Part shown: piece after piece, positions 28,188 through 37,650 of the stretch
Layout of the letters: each line of letters starts with the position of its first letter
Position numbering within the stretch: the first letter of the stretch is position 1
NCBI GenBank assembly: GCA_943354455.1
Contig: CALRCB010000001.1
Location: 1 to 38,952 of the forward strand
Length of the DNA stretch: 38,952 nt
Origin: Candidatus Staskawiczbacteria bacterium
Lineage (GTDB): Bacteria > Patescibacteriota > Minisyncoccia > Minisyncoccales > Staskawiczbacteraceae
Direction of reading: 5' to 3'
Notes under the pieces: generated by a model
What the model saw: the letters and a program-made list of their open reading frames with translations, nothing else
What the model was told of the DNA's origin: nothing
Database searches by the model: none
Position numbers and translations under genes: made by a program

Positions 28188-29921
28188 ATGAAATCAAGTG
28201 AATTGCGCCAAAAATTCTTGCAATTTTTTGAAAAAAACGGACACGCGGTTATTCCGAGCACTTCTTTGATTCCCGATGAAGTCGGTTTAGATCAAAAAAC
28301 TCTTTTTATTACCGCTGGTATGCAACCGATGGTGCCATATTTAATGGGTAAAAAACATCCAGAAGGAAAAAGAATTGTTGATATTCAGAAATGTTTTAGA
28401 ACCGTTGATATCGATGAAGTTGGCGATGACACCCATCATACCTTTTTTGAAATGATGGGGAATTGGTCATTGGGTGACTATTGGAAAAAAGAATCCATTG
28501 GTTGGAGTTTTGAATTTTTAACCAAAGAACTTAATATTCCGCTTGAAAAATTGGCTGTTTCTTGTTTTGCTGGCGATGAAAATGCGCCAAAAGATGAAGA
28601 ATCGGCCAGAATTTGGGAGTCACTTGGAATACCTAAAGAACGAATTGCCTTTTTGCCAAAAGAAGATAATTGGTGGGGTCCTGTTGGAGCTTTCGGTCCC
28701 TGTGGACCGGATACAGAAATTTTTTATTGGAAAGCAAACGATATTCCTGTTACAAAGGGATTTGATCCACAAAATAAAAATTGGGTTGAGATTTGGAATA
28801 ATGTTTTTATGGAATATGTAAAAGATAGTAACGGAAATTATGTTTTAGCAGAACAAAAAAATGTAGATACGGGAATGGGTTTTGAAAGGACGCTTGCCAT
28901 TTTAAATGGTTATACAAATAATTACGGAACTGATCTTTTTGCTTCAATTATTTCGAAAATAAATGAAAATAGTAATTCGGACGATGAGGCGGGCAAAAGA
29001 ATTATTGCTGATCATATCCGCGCAACTGTATTTATGATTGCCGATGGTATTGAGCCATTGAATACTGGACGTGGATATTTATTGAGGCGCTTATTGCGCA
29101 GAGTGGCTTACTACTGTAATTCCATTGAATTAAAGAATATTTTCCTATCTGACTTGGCCGAAGTTGTAATTAGTATTTATGATGATGTTTATGCTCTTAA
29201 CGAAAGTAAGAAATTAATATTAGAGACTATTGAAAAAGAGGTTTCATTATTTAATAAAACCCTCGAGGCTGGTAAGAAAAAATGTGAGGAAGGAGAAGAT
29301 CCGTTTATTCTTTCCACTACATATGGTTTTCCCATAGAATTAACACGTGAAATAGCCAAAGAAAATGGAAGGACGATTGATATGCAAGATTTTGAACAAA
29401 AAATGAAGCAACACCAAGAACTTTCGCGCACCGCCTCGGCGGGAATGTTTAAGGGGGGATTGGCTGACCACGAGCCCGCCACGGTAAAATTACATACTGC
29501 GCACCATTTATTATTGTCTGCTTTGCAAGAGGTATTTGGCAAAGAGGTAAAGCAGCGGGGAAGTAATATTAATCAAGAACGGTTAAGGATTGATTTTTCG
29601 TTTGATAGAAAGTTAACCGATGAAGAAAAAAGCCATATTGAAATTATGGTAAATGAAAAAATACAGCAGGGATTAGACGTGGTAAAACGGGAAATGCCTT
29701 TGGAGGAGGCAGAGAAACTTGGTGCAGAGATGGAATTTGGTGTAAAATACGGTAATATGGTGTCTGTGTACTTCATTGAAGATAAAAAGGGAAACGTGGT
29801 AAGTAAAGAATTTTGCGGAGGCCCCCACGTAACTAATACATCAGAGTTAGGACACTTTAAAATTTTAAAAGAAGAAGCTTCTTCGCAAGGAGTACGAAGA
29901 ATTAAAGCAATTTTAGAATAA
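28188..29921 (+). CDS. alaS: Alanyl-tRNA synthetase, short form
   Basis: The 577-residue enzyme charges tRNA-Ala. The catalytic domain shows the class II motif 1-2 region (FITAGMQPMVPYLMG, QKCFRTVDIDEVG, HHTFFEMMGNWSLGDYWK) and the GRGYLLRRLLRR segment. The editing domain is present with HTAHH (436-440) and C543-GGP-H547, its zinc ligands. The chain stops after the editing domain, so the C-terminal oligomerisation and tRNA-elbow domain of the usual ~875-residue enzyme is missing. Short AlaRS forms are known in Patescibacteria. It has its own promoter and is probably leaderless. Confidence 0.95.
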   Translation: MKSSELRQKFLQFFEKNGHAVIPSTSLIPDEVGLDQKTLFITAGMQPMVPYLMGKKHPEGKRIVDIQKCFRTVDIDEVGDDTHHTFFEMMGNWSLGDYWKKESIGWSFEFLTKELNIPLEKLAVSCFAGDENAPKDEESARIWESLGIPKERIAFLPKEDNWWGPVGAFGPCGPDTEIFYWKANDIPVTKGFDPQNKNWVEIWNNVFMEYVKDSNGNYVLAEQKNVDTGMGFERTLAILNGYTNNYGTDLFASIISKINENSNSDDEAGKRIIADHIRATVFMIADGIEPLNTGRGYLLRRLLRRVAYYCNSIELKNIFLSDLAEVVISIYDDVYALNESKKLILETIEKEVSLFNKTLEAGKKKCEEGEDPFILSTTYGFPIELTREIAKENGRTIDMQDFEQKMKQHQELSRTASAGMFKGGLADHEPATVKLHTAHHLLLSALQEVFGKEVKQRGSNINQERLRIDFSFDRKLTDEEKSHIEIMVNEKIQQGLDVVKREMPLEEAEKLGAEMEFGVKYGNMVSVYFIEDKKGNVVSKEFCGGPHVTNTSELGHFKILKEEASSQGVRRIKAILE

Positions 29922-29947
29922 AATACTATTAAAAGTTTTTATATTTC

Positions 29948-31240
29948 ATGCCAAAAAAAATGCACGATATTTTGTCTCCCAAGGCAAAGCGCAAAATAGA
30001 TAGCACTGTAAAGGAAATTGTTAAGGACTTATCGGTAGTTTCTAGGAAAAAAAGAACTGTGCACAAAAAAATCGTGCAAGAGTCGATTGTTAAAAAAGAA
30101 AAAAGTTTTCCATTAAAAGAAATAGTAATTGGGGGTGCGGTGGTAGTGCTTTTATTGGCCTGGTATGGAATTACAAAATTACCAAAAGCCGATATTCAAA
30201 TTTGGCCTAAAATCGATACATTAACCCTTTCCCAAAAAATTACGGCAGATAAATCAGTAACTGTCATAGATATATCCCGTGGAATTATTCCTGCAACCTA
30301 TGTGCAAGAGATTAAAGATGGTAAGCAAGAATTTTTGGCAACGGGAAGTGCATCTGATGACGGAAAAGCAACTGGATCTATTATAATTTATAATAAAAAT
30401 AATTCTGTTTTCACGTTGGTAAAAGGTACTCATTTTTTATCTGACTCAGGAAAATATTTTGTAACTCTCGCAAGAATTAGTATTCCGGCAATGTCAAAGA
30501 AAACTCCCGGATCGGCTTTGGCTCAAGTCCAGGCTAAGGAAGCCGGAGAATCATATAATATCGGTTCTTCTAAGTTTTCCGCACCAAAGCTATATGGCAC
30601 AGAGTATTATTATAGTATTTACGCGCAATCAGACAGTAATATGTCGGGCGGACAAACTGGAGAGGTAAAAAAAGTTACTGCTGACGATATCAAAGAAGCT
30701 AAAAATTCTTTGACAAAAAAAATATTGCAAGAAGCCAAGGATTCTTTACGGGCAAGGCTTTTGGCCGATGAGGTGTTATTAGAAGGTGCCATCCAAAATA
30801 CAGTAGTTAGTGATAGTGCAGATGTGGCGGCCGGAACTATTGTAGATAAATTTAATGAATCAGTTAGTGTAAAAATTTCTGCATTAGTGGTAAAAAAGCA
30901 TGATCTAGAAGTAGTAGTTAAAGATAATATTGTGTCCGAATTACCAAAGGTCAATAACTTTATTGAAAACAGCTTAGATATTAAGCCCATTCTTACATCG
31001 GTTGACTTTAAAGCTGGTAAAATGATACTTGATACCTCGTCTTCGGTTAAAACCTATTACAATATTAATAATAATGAATTGATAGATTTATTCCCAGCAA
31101 AGTCTGGCGACCAAATAAAACAGGTGATTGATCAACTACACGAAGGCCAGATCTCTGAATTGAAAATTAATTTCTGGCCATTTTGGGTTCACCGGGCTCC
31201 AGATAATAAAAATAGAATAAAAATAAATTTAAATTTCTAA
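29948..31240 (+). CDS. Membrane-anchored baseplate-J-like protein
   Basis: The 430-residue protein has a basic cytosolic N terminus (1-57), a single membrane helix (about 58-76), and a long external part. The segment ATGSIIIYNKNNSVFTLVKGTHFLSDSGKYFVTL followed by IPA and VQAKEAGESYNIG (about 137-200) has the pattern of baseplate J/gp47-like domains. In phages that family builds the baseplate. In Patescibacteria anchored relatives are chromosomal and of unknown role. No other phage gene is nearby. The stop overlaps the gpm start by one base, so the two are translated together. Confidence 0.65.
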   Translation: MPKKMHDILSPKAKRKIDSTVKEIVKDLSVVSRKKRTVHKKIVQESIVKKEKSFPLKEIVIGGAVVVLLLAWYGITKLPKADIQIWPKIDTLTLSQKITADKSVTVIDISRGIIPATYVQEIKDGKQEFLATGSASDDGKATGSIIIYNKNNSVFTLVKGTHFLSDSGKYFVTLARISIPAMSKKTPGSALAQVQAKEAGESYNIGSSKFSAPKLYGTEYYYSIYAQSDSNMSGGQTGEVKKVTADDIKEAKNSLTKKILQEAKDSLRARLLADEVLLEGAIQNTVVSDSADVAAGTIVDKFNESVSVKISALVVKKHDLEVVVKDNIVSELPKVNNFIENSLDIKPILTSVDFKAGKMILDTSSSVKTYYNINNNELIDLFPAKSGDQIKQVIDQLHEGQISELKINFWPFWVHRAPDNKNRIKINLNF

Positions 31241-31914
31241 TGAAATTATTATTATTAAGACATTTAAAATCCCAGTGGAATAAAGATGATCGTTTTGCTG
31301 GTTGGGTTGACAATCCATTGTCCGACGAAGGCAGGCTACAGGCCAAAGGAATTTTTGAACAATTAAAAAATCAGAAAATCGATGTGGCTTATTGTAATGC
31401 GTTAATCCGATGCACAGAAACAGTGCTGCGTATATTTGAAGATATTCCCGGAAAATATCCGTTATTTTTACATATTGATGGCGGAAAAATGCAAAAATGG
31501 GGTAATTTTGAGGGCACGGACATGGGAGAAATTCCTTTTTATGTAACAGAAAAATTAAATGAACGCTATTATGGAAGTATTCAGGGATTAAATAAGGCAA
31601 AAACTAAGGAAAAGCATGGAGAGGTATTGGTGCAGGAATGGAGAAGATCGTTTAATGGTAAGCCAGCGGGCGGAGAATCTTTAAAAGATGTGTGCAAAAG
31701 GGTCGATTCATTTTTTAAAAAATATATCGAAAAAGATTTAAAGCAAAATAAAAATATTTTAGTGGTGGCCAGCCACAATAGCTTGAGGGCAATGGTAAAA
31801 TATATTGAAAACATACCAGATGAAGATATTGTAAATTTGGAACTACCCTTTGGTGCTTTGGTGGAATATGAATATAGTGATGGAAAATTTATGAATTTGC
31901 ATTTTAAAAAATAA
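31240..31914 (+). CDS. Phosphoglycerate mutase family protein (histidine phosphatase superfamily)
   Basis: The 224-residue protein has the active-site opening LLLLRHLKSQWN with His8, where the family has RHGESxWN. Glu108 lies in LNERYYGSIQGLNK, and the second His179 lies in VASHNSLRAMVKY, where true mutases have GHGNSLRA. The ERYYGxxQGLNK segment and the glycolytic neighbourhood support 2,3-bisphosphoglycerate-dependent phosphoglycerate mutase. The Gly to Leu and Gly to Ser changes next to both catalytic His are unusual. A phosphatase role is the alternative. Confidence 0.82.
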   Translation: MKLLLLRHLKSQWNKDDRFAGWVDNPLSDEGRLQAKGIFEQLKNQKIDVAYCNALIRCTETVLRIFEDIPGKYPLFLHIDGGKMQKWGNFEGTDMGEIPFYVTEKLNERYYGSIQGLNKAKTKEKHGEVLVQEWRRSFNGKPAGGESLKDVCKRVDSFFKKYIEKDLKQNKNILVVASHNSLRAMVKYIENIPDEDIVNLELPFGALVEYEYSDGKFMNLHFKK

Positions 31915-31948
31915 TAAGATATAAATAATTAATAAAAAAAATAACATT

Positions 31949-33001
31949 ATGTATAAACGTATGATCAGTAAATTAAGTAAGTTAAATAAAAATACGGTAT
32001 TAATAGTTGTTGCCGTGATTGCTATTTTAGTGACAGGAGTTTTTGTTTCTAATAAGCCTCTTTCTTCTCAGGTCATATCATTTTTTAAGGTTGGGGGGTC
32101 CCGCGACGCTATTGCTAAAAAATCCGTAGATTATTTAAATAGCAGCGTCTTAAAAGATGGCCAGACTGCCATTATAAAAAGCGTTTCAGAAGAGAGTGGT
32201 TTAGTAAAACTTGAAATTCAAATAGGCAATAGTAATTATACTAGTTATGCTACTAAAGACGGCAAACTATTATTTCCCGAAGCATTTACCATGGGCACCG
32301 CAAAGAATTCTCCAACAGCTTCAAGTACTCCAGATGCCACTGCCGGTGCATCAATAACTCCCGCCAATGTAGAAAAAGTAGATAAAACATCTCTTGAGGC
32401 ATATGTCGTGAGCAGATGTCCTTTTGGACTTCAAATGCAAAGGGCCATGGCGGAGGCCGTAAAAAACAGTCCAGCTTTGGCAGACTACGTTAAAGTAAGA
32501 TATATTGGATCAATTTCTGGAAATACAACTATCGCTATGCATGGTCCCGAAGAGGCTGCGGAAGATCGCAGGCAAATATGCTTACGAGAAGAACAGCCCG
32601 TTAAATACTGGCCTTATGTCGCTTGTCAAATGAAAAGCAAGGATGCGGCCGATGGGTGTTTATCGTCAGTGGGCGTTAATGTAAATAAGTTAAATTCATG
32701 CTTATCAGATAAGGTATTGACATACGCAAAAGTAGATTTTGATTTAAATGCTAAATACGATGTATCGGGTTCTCCAACAATGATTTTAAATGGTAAAGAG
32801 GTTTCAGAAACTCCTTTTGGAGGTAGATCTGCAGATGCTATAAGAAATTTGGTATGCTCTTCATTAACTACCGCTCCAGCTTTTTGTGAAAAAAAGTTAG
32901 ATACGGCTCCTGCAGCAGCTTCTTTCTCATTGACATTAACAACTCCAACTGGTGGAGCCATAGCAAGTGCTAATACTGCTTGTGCACCAGCAGTACAGTA
33001 A
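31949..33001 (+). CDS. Secreted or anchored thioredoxin-fold protein
   Basis: The 350-residue protein has a signal anchor at about residues 15-34, a low-complexity Ser/Thr/Ala linker (about 117-140), and a domain from about 148 with LEAYVVSRCPFGLQMQRAM and later VSGSPTMILNGKEV. The latter has the cis-proline pattern of a DsbA/thioredoxin fold. The first motif is CPFG, so the second Cys of a CxxC is missing, but several more Cys occur in REEQPVKYWPYVACQ and the tail. It may be an external thiol oxidoreductase or a GILT-like relative. It lies just before a glutaredoxin gene. Confidence 0.65.
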   Translation: MYKRMISKLSKLNKNTVLIVVAVIAILVTGVFVSNKPLSSQVISFFKVGGSRDAIAKKSVDYLNSSVLKDGQTAIIKSVSEESGLVKLEIQIGNSNYTSYATKDGKLLFPEAFTMGTAKNSPTASSTPDATAGASITPANVEKVDKTSLEAYVVSRCPFGLQMQRAMAEAVKNSPALADYVKVRYIGSISGNTTIAMHGPEEAAEDRRQICLREEQPVKYWPYVACQMKSKDAADGCLSSVGVNVNKLNSCLSDKVLTYAKVDFDLNAKYDVSGSPTMILNGKEVSETPFGGRSADAIRNLVCSSLTTAPAFCEKKLDTAPAAASFSLTLTTPTGGAIASANTACAPAVQ

Positions 33002-33007
33002 ATAACG

Positions 33008-33241
33008 ATGATTACTATTTATTCAACTCCAACTTGTGTGTACTGCAATAATGTAAAAGAGTACCTTACTAAAAATAATATTCAGTATCAAGAAATTGAT
33101 GTTTCTTTAGATGAAAAGGAATTAGAAAAAATGGTTGCTATTTCTGGCCAAATGGGGGTTCCGGTAATTGATATTGATGGGGATGTGGTAGTTGGTTTTG
33201 ATAAAGAAAAAATAGACGAATTACTGAAATTAAAACCGTAA
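33008..33241 (+). CDS. Glutaredoxin-like protein
   Basis: The 77-residue protein is a minimal glutaredoxin/NrdH fold: ITIYSTPTCVYCNNVKEYL with the C10-V-Y-C13 pair, then YQEIDVS, and the MGVPVIDIDGDVVVGFD cis-proline loop. It has no signal peptide and should be cytosolic. It sits between the secreted thioredoxin-fold gene and gap with gaps of 6 and 5 bases, so all three are likely in one transcript. Confidence 0.92.
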   Translation: MITIYSTPTCVYCNNVKEYLTKNNIQYQEIDVSLDEKELEKMVAISGQMGVPVIDIDGDVVVGFDKEKIDELLKLKP

Positions 33242-33246
33242 AATAT

Positions 33247-34254
33247 ATGACAAAAATTGCTATTAATGGATTTGGTCGCATTGGCCGGCAAACATTTAAA
33301 AGGATATTAGAAACACATCCTGATTTAGAAGTGGTGGCGATTAACGATTTAACCGACACTAAAACATTAGCTCATTTATTGAAATATGATTCTAGTTATG
33401 GAATTTTAAATAAAGAAGTGAGTTTTGATGAAAGAAACATAATTGTTGATAGTAAAAAATATAAAGTATTGGCAGAAAAAAACCCAGAAAATCTGCCATG
33501 GAAAGATTTGGAGGTAGATATTGTGCTTGAATGCACAGGGTTATTTAACGATAAAGAAAGTGCGCAAAAGCACATTACTGCTGGCGCAAAAAAGGTGATT
33601 CTATCAGGCCCCGCCAAAGAGAAAGAAGTTCCCGGATTTATTTTGGGCGTAAATTCTGATGAATTTGATATTAGTAAGACCGATATTATGGATATGGGTT
33701 CTTGTACTACTAATTGTTTGGCACCGGTGGCAAAAATATTGAATGATAATTTCAAAATTGTAAAAGGATTTATGACCACGGTGCATAGCTATACTAATGA
33801 TCAACGAATTCTTGATTTACCTCATAAAGATTTGCGAAGAGCTCGGGCAGCCGCCGTTAATATGATTCCAAGTAGCACGGGAGCCGCCAAAGCCATTGGT
33901 AAAATGATTCCTGATTTGCAGGGAAAGTTAGATGGAATATCAATTCGAGTGCCAACCGCAGCGGTTTCTGTTTTGGATTTAACCGTAGAGGTTGAAAATG
34001 CCACCGATAAAGAATCGGTAAATAACGCCTTTAAAAAAGCTGAAAAACAAGAGAGTCTTGAAGGTATTTTCCGGGTTGAAACCAATGAATTAGTTTCATC
34101 TGATTTTAAGGGAGATTCTTATTCTTCTATCATTGATGAAAGCCAGACCATGGTAAATGGAAATATGGTAAAAGTGCTGGCGTGGTATGATAACGAATGG
34201 GGATTTAGTTGTAGATTAGCCCAATTTGCCGAATTCGTAGGAAAGAAATTGTAA
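33247..34254 (+). CDS. gap: Glyceraldehyde-3-phosphate dehydrogenase
   Basis: The 335-residue enzyme oxidises glyceraldehyde 3-phosphate to 1,3-bisphosphoglycerate. The NAD-binding NGFGRIGR lies at 8-14, the catalytic Cys153 in SCTTNCLAP, and His180 in TTVHSYT. The LDLPHKDLRRARAAA and WYDNEWGFSCR segments are standard. The Asp after the second strand (INDLTD) and the Pro in LPHKD suggest NAD preference. The neighbouring ppsA gene begins 5 bases after its stop. Confidence 0.97.
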   Translation: MTKIAINGFGRIGRQTFKRILETHPDLEVVAINDLTDTKTLAHLLKYDSSYGILNKEVSFDERNIIVDSKKYKVLAEKNPENLPWKDLEVDIVLECTGLFNDKESAQKHITAGAKKVILSGPAKEKEVPGFILGVNSDEFDISKTDIMDMGSCTTNCLAPVAKILNDNFKIVKGFMTTVHSYTNDQRILDLPHKDLRRARAAAVNMIPSSTGAAKAIGKMIPDLQGKLDGISIRVPTAAVSVLDLTVEVENATDKESVNNAFKKAEKQESLEGIFRVETNELVSSDFKGDSYSSIIDESQTMVNGNMVKVLAWYDNEWGFSCRLAQFAEFVGKKL

Positions 34255-34259
34255 AAATT

Positions 34260-36683
34260 ATGGAAGGGGGAAAAAATATTTTGTGGTTTAAAGAACTGGG
34301 GATTAAAGATGTCCCTGATGTTGGCGGAAAGAATGCTTCCTTGGGGGAAATGTATAATAATTTACTTACCAAAGGTGTAAATCTTGCCAATGGTTTTGCC
34401 ACCACTTCTGGTGCATATTTTTATTTTTTAGATAATACTGGCTTGACAAAACAAATTGAAGAAATTTTAAAAGATGTTGATGTTCATGATTTAAAAAGTT
34501 TGCAACAAAAAGGAAAGAAAGTAAGAGAATTAATTATTGCATCAACTCTACCACATGCTCTACGGGAAGATATTATTAAGTCTTACTTAGAATTATCGCG
34601 ATTATATTATGTGGAAAATACGGACGTAGCTGTGCGGTCTTCAGCCACTGCCGAAGATTTGCCTGGCGCTAGTTTTGCCGGCCAACAAGAAACTTTTTTA
34701 AATATTACTGGAGCTGAAAATGTGTTAATAGCAGTTAAAAAATGCTTTGCTTCTTTGTTTACTGACAGGGCTATTGTTTACCGGCAAGAAATGGGGTTTG
34801 CCCATTCAAAGGTTGGGCTTTCTGCGGGAATCCAAAAAATGGTACGTTCTGATATGGGAGCTTCTGGTGTAATGTTTTCTTGCGATACTGAATCGGGTTT
34901 TGCCGATGCGGTTTTGATAAATGCGAGCCTTGGTTTGGGCGAAAATGTGGTATTGGGAAGAGTTGAGCCAGACCAATATTATGTTTTTGAAACCACTCTT
35001 CGAATTGGCAATACTCAAGGTAAACCATATAGACCAATTATTGAAAAGAAGATTGGGTCAAAATTGGTGAAGATGATTTATACTAAAGACCCAAAGGCAC
35101 CGACTAAAAATATTGCCACCACGCCAAAAGAACGTCATAATTTTGTGTTAACTGATGATGAAATTTTGCAATTGGCCAAGTGGTCAATGATTGTGGAAGA
35201 ACACTATAAAAAACCGATGGACATGGAATGGGCCAAAGACGGTAAAGAAAATAAATTATACATTGTACAGGCTCGGCCAGAAACCGTACAAAGCAAGCGG
35301 AATTTAAGTGTACTGGAAGATTATGTGTTGGAAAAATCTGCTGACAAAAAAGTGATTGCCCAAGGAATGAGCGTGGGAGGAAAAATTGGATCTGGAAAAG
35401 CCAATAAAATCATGTCGGCCAAAGACATTAATAAATTTAAAAAAGGGGAAGTGCTGGTTACCGGCATGACTGACCCCGACTGGGTGCCAGCTATGAAGCT
35501 TGCCTCGGCCATTATTACCGACCAAGGAGGCCGAACGGCCCATGCGGCTATTGTTTCCCGCGAATTGGGGATTCCTTGCATTGTGGGGGCTGGCAATGCC
35601 ACCAAGGTGCTAAAAACCGGCCAGCCATTAACCGTTGACTGTTCGGGTGGAGAAGAAGGCTTTGTATATGAAGGGTTGATTCATTTTGAGGTTAAAAAAA
35701 CTGATATTTCAAATATTCAAAAAACCAAAACCAAGATTTCCATGAACTTGGCTGACCCGTCGCAGGCTTTTAACCTAAGTTTTATCCCCAATGACGGTGT
35801 TGGTTTGGCTCGGGAAGAATTTATTATTGCCAACACCATAAAAATCCACCCAAACGCGCTGATTAATTATAAAAAGTTAAAACCGGCATTAAGAAAACAA
35901 ATTGATGCTCTTACTTTAGGGTATACTGACAAAGCAAATTTTTACGTTGATAAATTGGCCGAGGGCGTGGGAAAGATTGGCGCGGCCTTTTACCCAAAGC
36001 AAGTTATTGTGCGGTTTTCAGATTTTAAAACTAATGAATACAGGGGATTGATTGGCGGGGATTTGTATGAACCAAAAGAAGAAAACCCGATGATTGGGTT
36101 TCGGGGGGCATCACGGTATTATAATGAAGCCTTTAAAGAAGCGTTTGTATTGGAATGTAAAGCGATTAAAAAGGTGCGCGAGGAATTTGGCATTGATAAT
36201 GTGCAGGTGATGGTGCCAATGTGCCGAACCGTGGACGAAGGCAAAAAAGTGCTTGAAATTATGAAAACGGCGGGGTTGGTAAAAGGGGAAAAAGGACTAA
36301 AAGTGTTTGTGATGTGTGAGGTGCCAAGCAACGTTATTTTAGCCAAGCAATTTTTGGAAATTTTTGACGGGTTTTCCATTGGGTCAAATGATTTAACACA
36401 ATTAACACTGGGATTAGACAGAGATAATTCCGTGGTTGCCAACGTGGCCAATGAAAAAAATGAAGCCGTAAAAATTTCAATTACAAAAGCCATTGAAGCC
36501 TGCAAAGAGGCCGGAAAATATTCTGGAATTTGTGGGCAGGCGCCAAGCGATTTTCCAGATTTTGCAGAGTGGTTGGTAGAGCAAGGAATTGAAAGCATTT
36601 CATTAAACCCCGATTCTATTATTAAAACCATGTTGGTAGTAGCCGATAAAGAAAAACAATTAAATTATTATCAAAATGTTTGA
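34260..36683 (+). CDS. ppsA: Phosphoenolpyruvate synthase
   Basis: The 807-residue enzyme makes phosphoenolpyruvate from pyruvate and ATP, releasing AMP and phosphate. The N-terminal ATP-grasp part starts with VGGKNASLGEM and has VAVRSSATAEDLPGASFAGQQETFLN. The swivelling phosphohistidine is His428 in GGRTAHAAIVSRELG. The C-terminal barrel carries RFSDFKTNEYRGL, IGSNDLTQLTLGLDRD and the catalytic Cys758 in GICGQAPSD. Length and order match PpsA and not pyruvate phosphate dikinase, which has a different regulatory domain. It overlaps the next gene by 8 bases. Confidence 0.95.
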   Translation: MEGGKNILWFKELGIKDVPDVGGKNASLGEMYNNLLTKGVNLANGFATTSGAYFYFLDNTGLTKQIEEILKDVDVHDLKSLQQKGKKVRELIIASTLPHALREDIIKSYLELSRLYYVENTDVAVRSSATAEDLPGASFAGQQETFLNITGAENVLIAVKKCFASLFTDRAIVYRQEMGFAHSKVGLSAGIQKMVRSDMGASGVMFSCDTESGFADAVLINASLGLGENVVLGRVEPDQYYVFETTLRIGNTQGKPYRPIIEKKIGSKLVKMIYTKDPKAPTKNIATTPKERHNFVLTDDEILQLAKWSMIVEEHYKKPMDMEWAKDGKENKLYIVQARPETVQSKRNLSVLEDYVLEKSADKKVIAQGMSVGGKIGSGKANKIMSAKDINKFKKGEVLVTGMTDPDWVPAMKLASAIITDQGGRTAHAAIVSRELGIPCIVGAGNATKVLKTGQPLTVDCSGGEEGFVYEGLIHFEVKKTDISNIQKTKTKISMNLADPSQAFNLSFIPNDGVGLAREEFIIANTIKIHPNALINYKKLKPALRKQIDALTLGYTDKANFYVDKLAEGVGKIGAAFYPKQVIVRFSDFKTNEYRGLIGGDLYEPKEENPMIGFRGASRYYNEAFKEAFVLECKAIKKVREEFGIDNVQVMVPMCRTVDEGKKVLEIMKTAGLVKGEKGLKVFVMCEVPSNVILAKQFLEIFDGFSIGSNDLTQLTLGLDRDNSVVANVANEKNEAVKISITKAIEACKEAGKYSGICGQAPSDFPDFAEWLVEQGIESISLNPDSIIKTMLVVADKEKQLNYYQNV

Positions 36684-37650
36684 TATTATTACATTTGGGT
36701 CAGCAACGCAGGATATTTTGTTAAAACCAAAACATTTAACGGTGTTAAATTATAAAAAAGAAGTTTCGGCTAAAGAAGTCTGTTTTCCCATGGGGTCAAA
36801 AATTGATATTGAAGACATGCAGTTTAATACTGGTGGTGGTGGAACTAATACCGCGGCTACCTTTGCCTTGCAGGGTTTAAAAACTGCTTTTTGCGGAGTG
36901 ATTGGGCGCGATATTTCCGGCCAAGAAATTATCAATGAACTAAAAAAATTTAAAATAAACACCGACTTGGTGCAAACTACCGATAAAAAACGCACCAATC
37001 ATTCGGTAGTGATGTTAAATACCGGGTCAGACAGAACCATTATGGCTTATCGTGGAGCAGCGGAGTTAATGGATAAAAATAATATTCCGTGGAATAAATT
37101 AAAAACGAAGTGGCTTTATTTGGCGCCGTTGTCGGGACTGTTGTGCGACAGCTTTGAAGACTTGGTTAATTTTGCTTTTGATAAAAAAATAAAACTTGCG
37201 GTAAATCCAGGAATGGCTCAATTGTCTTTGCCGAATTTTCCACAAATTGCAAAAAAGATTGATGTGTTGATTATGAACCAAGAAGAAGCCAGTTTTTTGA
37301 CCAAAATTCCTTATGAAACCGAAAAAGAAATTTTTCAAAAAATTGATGATATGTGTTCTGGAATTGTGATAATGACAAAAGGACCAGACGGAGTCTTGGT
37401 TTCTGATGGTAACCATATATATTCGGCTGTGCCACCGGTTCACAGAATTATTGTTGATACGACCGGGGCGGGTGATTCGTTTTCATCAGGATTTTTGAGT
37501 GAATTTATCAGAACTGGCGATTTAGAAAAAGGTATTCAGTTGGGAATGGGAAATTCCGTGGGGTGCCTTTCACAAGTAGGCGCCAAAAACGGGTTGTTGA
37601 AGAAGGATCAAGAATTTGAAAAAGTAGAAGTTAAAAAGGAAAATATATGA
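36676..37650 (+). CDS. PfkB-family carbohydrate or nucleoside kinase
   Basis: The 324-residue protein has the PfkB/ribokinase fold: DIITFGSATQDI at the start, NTGGGGTNTAATFALQGLKTAFCGVIGRDISG in the substrate lobe, and DTTGAGDSFSSGFL with catalytic Asp267 near the end. The family phosphorylates sugars such as ribose, fructose or fructose 6-phosphate, or nucleosides. The position between ppsA and fba makes a sugar-phosphate kinase role attractive, but the substrate cannot be settled by sequence. It overlaps ppsA by 8 bases and the next gene by an ATGA. Confidence 0.88.
   Translation: MFDIITFGSATQDILLKPKHLTVLNYKKEVSAKEVCFPMGSKIDIEDMQFNTGGGGTNTAATFALQGLKTAFCGVIGRDISGQEIINELKKFKINTDLVQTTDKKRTNHSVVMLNTGSDRTIMAYRGAAELMDKNNIPWNKLKTKWLYLAPLSGLLCDSFEDLVNFAFDKKIKLAVNPGMAQLSLPNFPQIAKKIDVLIMNQEEASFLTKIPYETEKEIFQKIDDMCSGIVIMTKGPDGVLVSDGNHIYSAVPPVHRIIVDTTGAGDSFSSGFLSEFIRTGDLEKGIQLGMGNSVGCLSQVGAKNGLLKKDQEFEKVEVKKENI

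Noticed and set aside
29948..31240. Prophage remnant
   Set aside because: Only one baseplate-J-like protein is present, it has a membrane anchor, and it is flanked by alaS and glycolytic genes with no integrase, capsid or tail genes.
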